A stretch of DNA of 64,000 nucleotides from Blastomussa wellsi. Lineage: Eukaryota > Cnidaria > Anthozoa > Scleractinia > Plerogyridae. This document shows, piece by piece, positions 41,601-47,803 of the stretch. Each line of letters begins with the position of its first letter. Position 1 is the first letter of the stretch. The notes under the pieces are model-generated. The model did not search any database and was not told the DNA's origin. It saw only the letters and a list, made by a program, of their open reading frames with translations. The stretch lies in NCBI GenBank assembly GCA_947652115.1, contig OX393564.1:14336902-14400901 (forward strand). Reading direction: 5' to 3'. The position numbers were made by a program, and so were the translations under genes.

Positions 41601-42043
41601 CAAAAACTTAATGGAGATCATTTCGGGGTTGATTCGGGGATCATTTGGGCGGCTGTACGTCACTTCTCTTGGGAAACAGAAGCTCATTGTAACCGGTTCA
41701 AAAGGTCACTCCTGCCGGTTGTGATGGTGTATTGCAATCCATTTTGCTTGTTTCTGCTTTTCCAAGGTCCGTTGGCTGTCGCTATAATTATGATTGATGG
41801 CAGCAAACAAAAACAAGTCATTTAATGGGTTTTGAACTTCAGAGTTGGTGTGAAAGGCGTAATATTGAAATTCTAATTCAAGAAACAATTTAATGGCAAG
41901 ACGGCAAATGACTAAAATACAATGTCAAGGGTACGCAGAACGGAAAAATTAACTCACTTAAAATGTTCACTGATATGCGATTTTTTTTTCGTTTCCCTTG
42001 CAGGTATTGTCCAAAATGTTCTCAGGAGAGAAAGAAAAAGTAA
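21055..42043 (+). CDS. Inhibitor of growth protein, ING4/ING5 ortholog
   Basis: Ten exons with GT/AG borders and consistent phases: 21055-21091, 21605-21676, 28120-28286, 30606-30705, 31096-31131, 33086-33155, 33827-33944, 34575-34613, 35217-35278, 42004-42043. They total 741 bases and 246 residues, close to vertebrate ING4 (249) and ING5 (240). Residues 1-125 form the ING helical dimerisation domain (MYLEHYLDS start, [20 protein letters not shown]). Residues 126-162 are a Lys/Arg/Gly-rich nuclear localisation region. The PHD finger is C4HC3: C196, C198, C209, C214, H220, C223, C236, C239, with Tyr195 and Trp218 placed for binding trimethylated H3K4. In animals the family is a subunit of HBO1 or MOZ/MORF histone acetyltransferase complexes. 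It mixes ING4-like ([19 protein letters not shown] end) and ING5-like residues, as expected of a pre-duplication ortholog. A candidate poly(A) signal is AATAAA at 42831. Confidence 0.95.
21684..22377. mobile_element. ~700 bp foldback element in ING intron 2
   Basis: Two arms of roughly 300 bases form a long imperfect inverted repeat. The left arm starts GGGTCACCCACAGGTGGCCC and the right end reads as its diverged reverse complement (GAGTGACCCAAATGTGGCCC). Internal matches include GACTTAACTTGTGTTTTAC and CTCCATAAATTCCACAAAAA in both arms. The left end is within about 8 bp of the splice donor of ING exon 2. No coding capacity. Confidence 0.75.
22378..24305. other. ING intron 2: mostly unassigned, with a MULE end fragment
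   Basis: At 22978-23020 the sequence GGTCTCCTGCGCAGCCGTTATTAGGGGATT matches the terminus of the 1.19 kb MULE at 36975, but no partner end is visible, so it is a solo fragment. At 22806-22862 a short inverted repeat (AGAGGTCACGAT with ATCGCGACCTCT) is seen. A TTAATTAA low-complexity tract lies at 22546-22573. I see no exon. Confidence 0.4.
24306..24492. mobile_element. Palindromic MITE (TAAAGGCCGTGGCAAA ends)
   Basis: The left end TAAAGGCCGTGGCAAATGA is mirrored by TCGTTTGCCACGGCCTTAA at the right end. A smaller internal palindrome (ATGTTTCTG, CAGAAACAT) lies at the centre. It sits in ING intron 2 and is noncoding. Confidence 0.65.
25272..26381. mobile_element. 1.1 kb TTAA-flanked non-autonomous DNA transposon
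   Basis: The ends are GGTATTCCTGGAGG and its exact reverse complement CCTCCAGGAATACC. TTAA lies directly outside both ends (25268-25271 and 26382-26385). There is no transposase frame inside. TTAA duplication occurs in piggyBac and Kolobok superfamilies; GG termini do not fit the CC start of piggyBac. It lies in ING intron 2. Confidence 0.75.
26551..26661. mobile_element. Palindromic MITE (CAGTTATTCT ends)
   Basis: CAGTTATTCTTCGAGGATGC at the left is mirrored by GAGAAGAATAACTG at the right, and AACCAACGAGG pairs with CCGAGTTGGTT near the centre. The two arms would fold into a hairpin of about 110 bases. It lies in ING intron 2. Confidence 0.65.
26662..28119. other. ING intron 2, rest: nothing recognised
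   Basis: No exon or repeat end that I can support is visible here before the acceptor of ING exon 3. Confidence 0.4.
28345..29646. mobile_element. hAT-like non-autonomous element in ING intron 3
   Basis: The right end, read inward, is CAGGGCTCGAAATAACGGCC. The left end is a diverged form, AGCCTCGAAATAATTTTCGG. Both ends are rich in a subterminal GACCGG(T/C)CA motif (for example near 28390, 28410, 29547 and 29570), a typical transposase-binding arrangement. CTTGGC lies outside both ends, possibly the remains of an 8 bp duplication. No transposase frame is visible inside. Confidence 0.6.
31245..31776. mobile_element. TTAA-flanked foldback element in ING intron 5
   Basis: Imperfect arms of more than 100 bases face each other: AGTGGCCATACGGCCAACAG at the left, and GTGTCTATACGGCCAACAGG as the reverse complement of the right arm. 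TTAA is present at 31241-31244 and 31777-31780. Both arms contain a form of the CATGCCCAATGA motif. Noncoding. Confidence 0.7.
31792..32000. mobile_element. Palindromic MITE (CCATTTTACAGTTCTGTG ends)
   Basis: Arms of about 65 bases: CCATTTTACAGTTCTGTG at the left is mirrored by CACAGAACTGTAAAATGG at the right, and GGCTCAGGGTGACCTTG pairs with CAAGGTCACCTTGAGCC further in. It lies immediately after the TTAA element at 31.2-31.8 kb, in ING intron 5. Confidence 0.7.
32206..32920 (+). mobile_element. SINE copy split by a MITE
   Basis: The tRNA-like head (GTCCCACTGGTTAGTGGGTTGA, 32208-32230, and GGGTTTGAGAGCTGGT as a decayed B-box) runs to about 32327. The body resumes near 32834 with a decayed counterpart of the tail (GCAATACTCCTTC, then AATGCAGACT). 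The element at 32328-32833 interrupts it, so the MITE is younger than the SINE. Confidence 0.55.
32328..32833. mobile_element. MITE with TATAGAGCGTTTTCA ends, nested in a SINE
   Basis: The left end TATAGAGCGTTTTCATGTGA and the right end, in reverse complement TATAGAGCGTTTTCACTCGC, share 15 exact bases. The interior (about 480 bases) has no protein frame of note. It lies in ING intron 5. Confidence 0.7.
34901..35060. mobile_element. Palindromic MITE in ING intron 8
   Basis: Perfect 21-base arms GTCTGTTCAGTAATAGATCA and its complement lie at 34925-34945 and 35016-35036. They extend outward as weaker pairing to ATAGATTCTATGTTG and CAACATGGAATCTAT. Confidence 0.7.
36286..36720 (-). mobile_element. 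SINE copy, minus strand, interrupted by a MITE
   Basis: Read on the minus strand, the tRNA-like head (GAGGCACAGTGGCCTAA, then GGTCCAGGCTCGAGCCCTGG as the B-box region) is followed by the shared body ending near 36286 with TATGCAGACTTAACC. The palindromic MITE at 36515-36697 lies inside the A-box region. Confidence 0.7.
36515..36697. mobile_element. Palindromic MITE (GACCCTTTTCATAAATGGCT ends), copy 1
   Basis: Left arm TAGACCCTTTTCATAAATGG and its mirror at the right end (CCATTTATGAAAAGGGTCTA) are exact over about 20 bases and continue imperfectly towards the centre. A second copy with the same ends is at 49508-49712. It sits inside a SINE. Confidence 0.75.
36962..38798. mobile_element. Inverted-repeat element carrying a nested MULE
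   Basis: When the inner 1.19 kb element is mentally removed, the left end reads TAATCTCGTACCCAGATC and the right end is its near complement (CAGATGTT...: TAATCTCGTAACCAGATG read inward). The outer element is therefore about 650 bases of its own sequence with the MULE inserted 13 bases from its left end. Exact ends are uncertain. Confidence 0.5.
36975..38162. mobile_element. 1.19 kb MULE-type transposon with 9 bp target duplication
   Basis: The termini are TAGTCTCCTACGCAGCCGTT and its inverted counterpart ending GCGTAGGAGGCTA, with similarity reaching about 80 bases inward (both arms hold ACTCGTCCCCACTAACG and AACATTCCTTTCC). TCTCGTACC flanks it at 36966-36974 and 38163-38171. A 9 bp duplication is typical of Mutator-like elements. 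The interior has no recognisable transposase, so this copy is non-autonomous. Related end fragments lie at 14.39 and 22.98 kb. Confidence 0.8.
39191..40648 (-). CDS. THAP-domain DDE transposase (Harbinger/IS5-like DDE_Tnp_4 type)
   Basis: A single uninterrupted frame of 485 residues beginning at an ATG. Residues 1-85 are a THAP C2CH zinc finger (C5, C10, C54, H57), a DNA-binding module. Residues 125-165 are an acidic then charged helix, probably a coiled coil. Residues 231-275 form a helix-turn-helix. Residues 305-470 form a DDE endonuclease with candidate catalytic D311 (IIDATE), D387 (ADRGFE) and E434 ([10 protein letters not shown]). Length and order match THAP-fused IS4EU/ISL2EU-type transposases frequent in cnidarian genomes. 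It lies antisense within the ING last intron. I could not find its terminal inverted repeats, so it is either a degraded element with a surviving gene or a domesticated gene. No frameshift or missing key residue is seen. Confidence 0.85.
   Translation of the reverse strand: MPQWCIAYGCTNSSDMKIKKSWHRLPLENKELLSKWLAKIRRTNTPVNEHSRLCGDHFETDCFKKIPGSSRVNLKPGSIPTKFCFVQEKTPRKLPAERKSVERKQPLSNVNNPSDDIAEYENDNMELEIEESEEERLRRRIEELELSLERETARRKTAEAALETKIFSVKNLRQDPKVFKFYTGFTEEQFCCLLEFLGDGMDNLTYWGSSSASNSNNEDLGGSKPGPSRKLTAEDELLLVLTRLRVGMLEQDLAVRFELSQSHVSRIITTWVNAMFHRFKEVEIWPMREQSLANLPEKVREFCPTLRCIIDATEIYIEQPKNPEAQQLTFSTYKNHNTLKSLIGISGDGAINFVSTLEGGSISDRDLTVKSGILGKDWAKGDVLMADRGFEIQDDLAPMGVKLNIPPFLKGKGQFEEEELVETRRIAKFRIHVERAIERIKNYHILDYVPITLCSSGIIDQIFFVCAMLTNFLPPLVSDEKESAT
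41080..41658. mobile_element. 579 bp foldback element in the ING last intron
   Basis: Arms of about 100 bases: GTACAGCCCCCGAAATGATC at the left and, read inward from the right, GTACAGCCGCCCAAATGATC. Each arm holds several GATCCCC(G/A)A-like repeats and the stretch CCCCAAGTAATTTTTG. The interior (41200-41540) is unassigned. Confidence 0.7.
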
Positions 42044-43204
42044 TTATAGTCAAGTGGATAGCTACTACTGGCGCGTGTATGCTAACAATGTCATAACACT
42101 GCCATGTGCTTTGCCAGGCCACAAGCACAACTCATCTTGTATTAGTATGTATGATCACTGAATATGGTTGTACTGGATGAACCTTTATCGGATTATTGAA
42201 AAACCTTTGTATTTATACCTTAGACAATGTCAAGGATCGTTTTGTTTTACAAGAGGCCTATAACCTCTGATTGGACAGAATTGCCGTGCATATTTTTACA
42301 TAATAATCATTGACCTGCCAAGGTAACTCAAGCGTTCATCTCTTGACGTTTGCATTGCTTTTCCCTTTTTACTTTCATACTCATACTAATACTCAATTTT
42401 TCTTGGACAAGTCTGTCCAAGGGGAAAAGGTGCAGCGAGGTTATCCCTATGTTAAGCACCAACCCGATCTCACCATCCTCAGTCTTTATAGATGTGATCT
42501 CTTTCTCAGAACACCTACATAATATAATAACATAAACCCATAGGCGTTTCTGATGTGTACTCGATCCAGTTCCCCGTTAAACGTCATCAGAACGGAGTTG
42601 AAAATATCATGAAAATTACACCTATTATTCTTAGAAGAAAATTTTAATTCCGAAACCAGTTTATATGTAGATAAATTTCCTATTTACGAGAGAAGAGCCG
42701 TTCTTTTCAAGGACTGTATTATCAGATTATTTCTTGTTGCTTTGCAAAACAGCTTTGAAGGACTGTTTTTTTTTTTAATTTGCGTAACTGGCCTTTAGCG
42801 AACGGCGCAGTACTCTGTAAATATTTATTGAATAAAGTAAACAAAACTTAACCTTATAACGCATCAACTCCCCTCAACTGTTTGTGACGACCCAACGTAT
42901 ATGAAATAATTCGTATATGAACTGTGGATGTAGATGAATGCGAGAAATGATTATCGTAGTGAATTTCCAATTTAAGCGAAACCTGAAAAAATCCAGAGCA
43001 CGACTTCAACCTACCAATTCCCAGTGTCAGCATAAATCCTTTATTTCCTTCATTGCACGGTGGCAATTGCCAAATGCAGAAGGAACAAAGTTATAGTACC
43101 CTTCGATTCGCAATGTAAGCAGCTGTTCCACTGCACAGCAAAGCAAATTTCGTAAACTTTAGCAGACATTTGTTTCCCCGACATTCCTTTTAACCCAGAA
43201 TGAT
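42044..43204. other. ING 3' UTR and downstream flank, with a SINE scrap
   Basis: A candidate polyadenylation signal is AATAAA at 42831-42836. At about 42895-42965 the reverse complement (TTCATCTACATCCACAGTTC) matches the tail of the tRNA-like SINE at 48.9-49.1 kb. Nothing else is recognised. Confidence 0.4.
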
Positions 43205-45200
43205 CTTATGCTCCATGGTGAAAGTTTTGAGAATTTTGCTCCCCGAAGTTTGATCTGCATCCGGAAAGATTTTTGATTTTTATATTAAATTTCCTGGCGG
43301 ACTTAGCTTTGCATCCAGATATGACTGATGAAGGTGAACCAAATGGCGAAATTTGTGAGAAATATGCTGCCCAATGAGAGAGCTCGCATCCAGGAAGATT
43401 TACGGTATGAGTACATAAAGCCCTGAGCAGTTGGCTCCCCCGGAGTTTGGTCGCCATGCAGAAAGATTTTAGAGGATAACGCCATGGTGGCATGTGAGCG
43501 ATTTGCTTCCCGGAGTTAGCTCTACATCCACAAAGATTTAGGGGCTGACCTGATGTGGGCATGTTAACAATTTGCTCATGCATCCACAAAGATTTAGGGA
43601 CTGAGCCCATGGTAACATGTAAGCAAAATTACGAGTTTGTCCTGCTTATAGAAATATTTAGGGGCTGACCCTGAGGATGACTACATGGTAAATTTGATGG
43701 GACATATGCTCCCCGAATAGTTTTCCCATCCAGGAAGATTTACGGTCTGACTATATAGGTATGTGGGTAATTCCTTGCCTGGCGTTTGCCCTGCATCCAG
43801 AAAGATTTAGGGACAGACCCATGGTAACATGCGAGCAATTACACTCAGGACTTGGCTTTGCATGCAGCATTATTGTAAGGATGGCCCCGCAGTGGCATTT
43901 GTGAGAAATATGCCCGGTACGTAGAAAAATTTAGGGGCTGACCCTTTGGTGGCATATTAACAATTTGCACCCGGATTTGGCTTTCCATCTCGAATGACTT
44001 TGACGAAGAACCCATGGTGAGATTGGTGCGTAATGCGCTGTATCCAAACCGGAATGGTATGGGGCTGACCCCATTCTGAAATGCGAGTAATTTCCTAGCC
44101 AGAGCTTGCCCTGCACCCAGAAAGATTTAGGGGCTGCCTCCATGCTGGCGTGTAATCAATCTGCATCCCTGCTTAACTTTGCATGGAGAATAATTTTGAG
44201 GATGACTCCCGTGGTGACATTGATGTGAAATATGCTCTGGAAAGTTTCATCTGCATTCAAAAGCGGTTGCTGTGAGGCTTACTTGTCAGGGTTGTGAAAT
44301 ATGCCACGATGTTTGCCCTGCGTCCAGAAAGATTCTAGGGCTGACCCCATGGTGGAATATGACCTATTTCCATGCGGATTTGCTTTGCAAACCTACGGTG
44401 AAATTGCCGATAAATATGCTCCCAGAAGAACGGGTTATGGTGAGGCTTAGTTGTTAGGGTTAAGTTCAGCATAGGGGTATGGTTAGGATAGGGTTAGGGG
44501 CGGCGCAAAAGGTGACGTTAGGATTTTGTTTTCCTGAATTTGCATTGTATCAAGAAAGATATAAGGGATGTCCCATGGTGAAATGTGAGCAATTGGCACT
44601 CGGGAGTTTGCATGCAGAATGACTTTGAGGATTACACAGTGATGAAATCTGTGAGAAATATGTTGCCCCTTCCCGGATTTTTGCCCTGTATCCAGAAAAA
44701 TTTAGCGGCTGACTCCATAGTGATATGTATGCAATTTCCTTCCTGGAGTTTGCCTTGAAACTACATGTATCGAGTTAGGAAATGACAACATAGTGGCATG
44801 CAAGCGTATAACACTCACGACTTTGGTTTACATGCACAATGATATTTAGGATGACACTGGAGCTGCGACATTTGCCCTAAATCCAGAAAAATCTAGTGGC
44901 TAACCCCATGGTGGTATGTGAGCACTCTGGATTTCGCTTCGCAACCACAATGCTTTTCAAGAAGAACCCATGGAGAAATTGGTGGTGGTGGGAAATATGC
45001 GCCCGGAGGTTTCCTCTGCATTCAGAAAGGTATTGGGGCTGACCCCATAAGGACATGTGAGCAATGTCCTGTACGAAGTTTGCCCTGTATCCAGAATGAT
45101 TTCGGGGCTGACTCCATGGTTGCAGGTGAACAATTTGCATCCCGGGCTTTCATTGCACGCAGAGTGATTTTGAGAGTGGCCCATGTTGAAATTTGCGAGA
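43205..45200. repeat. 2 kb degenerate tandem array
   Basis: About twenty diverged units alternate between two related forms. One reads roughly CCAGAAAGATTTAGGGGCTG followed by ACCCCATGGTGGCATGTGAG; examples start near 43522, 43585, 43803, 43925, 44118, 44328, 44692, 45024 and 45088. The other reads roughly GAATGACTTTGAGGATGACC followed by a GTGAGAAATATGCTCC stretch; examples are near 43985, 44190, 44610 and 45160. Unit spacing is irregular (about 60-130 bases). The frames in it are broken. The origin is unknown. Confidence 0.75.
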
Positions 45201-45253
45201 ATAGAACCTTTGCAGGATCCGGTCAATGGTACAGCTTGACGGCAAGCTTATCG

Positions 45254-45706
45254 AGGGGGGTGAATAGGGGTACGCGAATCCGCCAATCCGTGCTATTTTT
45301 TGGCCAAATTCGTCAACCCGCCACTATTTTCGTTCAAATCCGCGTCCACATTCCTTGAAAAGTTCCCACTGAAAGGACGGTAGATGTTGTTTTGATGGCA
45401 ATTTTTTAAGTGGTTTCGTTTCATTGCTTCTTTTTGCGGCAATCCTATTGTAAAGCGATGGTTTGGATGTCGTCCAAACAGAAAATGGACAAAACGAGAA
45501 CACTGAGCCCAAGACTGAAGATACGCCAAGGACACGATCCGAGCTTCATGGCATACAGAGTCCGGAATCCGAGTTCAAATTATCAACTAATCTGTGATCT
45601 ACTGCATTTTCGAAATCCGCGAATCTGCTTAATTTTTCGATGAAACCCGCAATCCGTGTGCTTTTTAAGGCTAAATTCGTTGATTCGCGAACCTATTCCC
45701 CCCCCC
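45254..45706. mobile_element. Possible non-autonomous element with imperfect inverted ends
   Basis: The left end GGGGGTGAATAGGGGTACGC and the right end read inward (GGGGGGGAATAGGTTCGCGA) are similar, and both continue with AATCCG-type motifs. A poly-C run of about 20 bases marks the right edge. No coding capacity. Confidence 0.45.
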
Positions 45707-45713
45707 CCCCCCC

Positions 45714-45776
45714 CTCCTTATTATTATTCCCGCTGGGACAGCCAAGCAAAAGGACTTATGCGGGAATAATAATAAG
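45714..45776. repeat. Short inverted repeat (hairpin)
   Basis: TTATTATTATTCCCGC is mirrored by GCGGGAATAATAATAA after a spacer of about 28 bases. It separates the poly-C tract from the Penelope fragment. Confidence 0.6.
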
Positions 45777-45804
45777 CTTGCCATCCAGCATGGCGGATTT
45801 TGTA

Positions 45805-45880
45805 CCATCTCTCGAATCTCTTTGCGGTGGCCAATTCACATTATCAACCCAGTTGATAAAACCAGATTATATTGTTATAC

Positions 45881-45915
<35 letters not shown>
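45805..45915 (+). mobile_element. Penelope-like element terminal fragment
   Basis: It shares GGTGGCCAATTCACATTATC and AACCCAGTTGATAAAACCA with the element at 20.7-20.8 kb. It begins just after the point where the hammerhead ends in that copy, so the ribozyme itself is missing. It continues with CGACGCAGCACCACAGTTTC and runs into the AAT-rich tail of the LINE. Confidence 0.7.
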
Positions 45916-45916
<1 letters not shown>

Positions 45917-45918
45917 GT

Positions 45919-46442
45919 ATAATAATAATAATAATAATAATATAATAATAACTTTAATAAATACTCCTAAAAAGGTTTTTCAGTACCTATTTACAAATGA
46001 AAATACAAACTATATCTAACAAATATTGTCATTCAAGCTAGTACAGTCATTCAATCATTCATTCATTACAAGTTTCAGGGCTTTCTTGAAGGCCTTTACA
46101 GTTGTAGCGTCTCTCAGATCTTCGTCTAACATGTTCCACAGAGATACTGCTCTATAAGCGAAGGTCCGTTGGCCGGTGGCTGACCTGAAGAATGGGATTT
46201 CGAACTTCTCATTATTACGGGTTGTGCGATTATGTAAAGAAGATCGTTTTTTAAACTTAGCACAAAGATATTCAGGAGCTAAATTGTTGGCACACTTATA
46301 AGCCATAACGGCATCTCTGAATTTGAGCATCTTACTAACTGGAAGCCAGTCGAGTTCATCAAGTAATGGCGTCACGTGGTCATATTTCCGTGCGCCGCAG
46401 ATGATTTTGCAGGCGAAATTTTGAATGAGTTGCAGTAATATG
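45919..46442 (-). mobile_element. 5'-truncated LINE (CR1/L2-type) tail
   Basis: On the minus strand it starts abruptly near 46442 and ends in an ATT microsatellite at 45919-45952, which is typical of the 3' end of such non-LTR elements. Only the last part of ORF2 is present. Confidence 0.75.
46055..46440 (-). pseudogene. C-terminal fragment of LINE reverse transcriptase
   Basis: The frame reads through QNFACKIICGARKYDHVTP, then LDWLPVSKMLKFRDAV, YKCANNLAPEYL, a Lys/Arg-rich part, and ends in a WNMLDEDLRDATTVKAFKKAL-like segment before the stop at 46055. This WLPV...KC...P.YL...FK pattern is the well-known C-terminal end of CR1/L2-like reverse transcriptases, beyond the catalytic domain. The catalytic part is absent, so it is inactive. 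Confidence 0.8.
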
Positions 46443-46572
46443 ATTAATGTACATTAAACTTTAATTTAAAAATCTTTGTATATTAAACGGGAAAAGCCCG
46501 ACCTGAGGATCATCAGGTCAAACATTAATTTTCCGTTTTCCCTATTGGTATACAGGCATTCTGTAGTTTCGT

Positions 46573-47124
46573 TAAAGTGCTATTACTACGATCAAATTTT
46601 CAATATCCATTTTTTTATATTTTCGTGAACAATACGAATTTGCTAGGTATCTTGCCACATGCCAATCCATTACAAGGATTAGAAGTTATCCTTTTGGACT
46701 TCTATTTCCGAGAATTTACGGCCGCTATTAATTTTCCTTTTTCCAAGGCTTGGTTGAAAATTTGAGAAAATGACGTCATTTTCTCAAAATACTTCACGGT
46801 CTCAAATTCTAAGAACAATTGGTACAGGAAATTGCATCAAGAAAAACAAAAGCCTTGAACATTAATTTAGTGGCATGTTCTGTACTAATTGTTATTATAA
46901 TTTCAACCCGTGAGTTATTTTGAGAAAATGAGTTCTCAACCAAGCTTTGGAACAAGGAGAATTAATGGCGGCCGTAAACTCTTGGAAATAAAAGTAAAAA
47001 AACACGACTTCTAGAGTTTGTATCTGATTGAAATTTAGCAAGATATCTACGAAAGCCGTTATTGTGGACGAAAATCAATGTAAAAATATAGATATCAAAA
47101 ATTTGGTCATTGTACTACTTTTAA
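46573..47124. mobile_element. ~550 bp foldback element
   Basis: Left arm AAAGTGCTATTACTACGATC and right arm, read inward, AAAAGTAGTACAATGACC are similar, and matching continues through TTTACGGCCG, AATTTTCCTTTTTCCAAG and CTTGGTTGA. Arms are about 200 bases each and leave a loop of about 130 bases. It lies in the convergent intergenic region. Confidence 0.7.
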
Positions 47125-47462
47125 AACGTCCATATTGATGCATCGTACTGTTTTGTTAGTTACTTAGCTAATGAAAAGATTACTTCAAGTTTATTGGTTT
47201 ATAGTTTCTTTTATTGTTTCCCACTGTTTCTACACTGAAATTGTGGACGGATTTTCCTTTTCAGTTTTAATCCAGGACTGGCTATTACAGATCTGAAGAG
47301 CAACAAAATAAACCATACATAAACGTATTGCAAATATATATGAGTGGTGATTTATATGACACAAGGAAGATACAGCTTGCGATGTGTTACCTTTATTGAA
47401 CTCGTGGATAGGGCAATTGTGGTCATTTAGTAAACTCAATATACGAGTAAGCATTTTCACGC

Positions 47463-47468
47463 TTTATT
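47463..47468 (-). terminator. Candidate poly(A) signal of the secreted-protein gene
   Basis: AATAAA on the minus strand, about 340 bases after the stop codon at 47804. A closer match overlaps the stop codon and is less likely to be used. Confidence 0.35.
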
Positions 47469-47636
47469 GGCGCAGTCAGGTTTGCAAGAACGTGAGAATT
47501 AACTTTGAATTAACACTATAATCTATTTATCTTTCTTCGGGTGACAGTTTGTTCCGATAGAAAACCACGGAAATTCGTGGTCTTACATTAAATCTTGTTG
47601 TACACACTCGCTTCACCGCTGAATAAAATAGGCCCA

Positions 47637-47783
47637 TTGCACGACCCAGTCACATGGTTACAAAATAACACGTCGCTGGTGAGCAAGTTACGCTCTGGGA
47701 CATGAAGTCGCTTTGTTTTGGATGTCCCAGCGCGTAGGTTGCTCACGAGCAGGGTGTTATTTTGTACCATGTGACTGTGTCAT
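47637..47783. repeat. Palindromic MITE just after the stop codon of the secreted-protein gene
   Basis: CACGACCCAGTCACATGG at the left is mirrored by CCATGTGACTGTGTCATG at the right, with inner pairing of AAAATAACAC and GTGTTATTTT and of TCTGGGACAT and ATGTCCCAG. The arms are about 65 bases. It lies 20 bases beyond the stop, so it would be part of the 3' UTR. Confidence 0.75.
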
Positions 47784-47803
47784 GTAATTAATTTTTCCAT
47801 GGT

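Larger units (their letters stand above)
35279..42003. other. ING last intron, 6.7 kb, packed with mobile DNA
   Basis: This intron divides codon 234 (Trp) of the PHD finger, so C236 and C239 are encoded only by the final 40-base exon. In order it contains a decayed MITE-like stretch near 35.69-35.82 kb, a SINE with a nested MITE, a MULE nested in another inverted-repeat element, a complete THAP transposase frame on the minus strand, and a 579 bp foldback. Splice sites appear normal (GTTAGT donor, TTGCAG acceptor). Confidence 0.8.

Noticed and set aside
44455..44500. Telomere-like TTAGGG words
   Set aside because: Only a few scattered GGTTAGG words inside a degenerate array; not a telomeric tract.
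43206..45358. Several open frames with repeated residues
   Set aside because: They come from the degenerate tandem array, are in different frames, and have no consistent protein.
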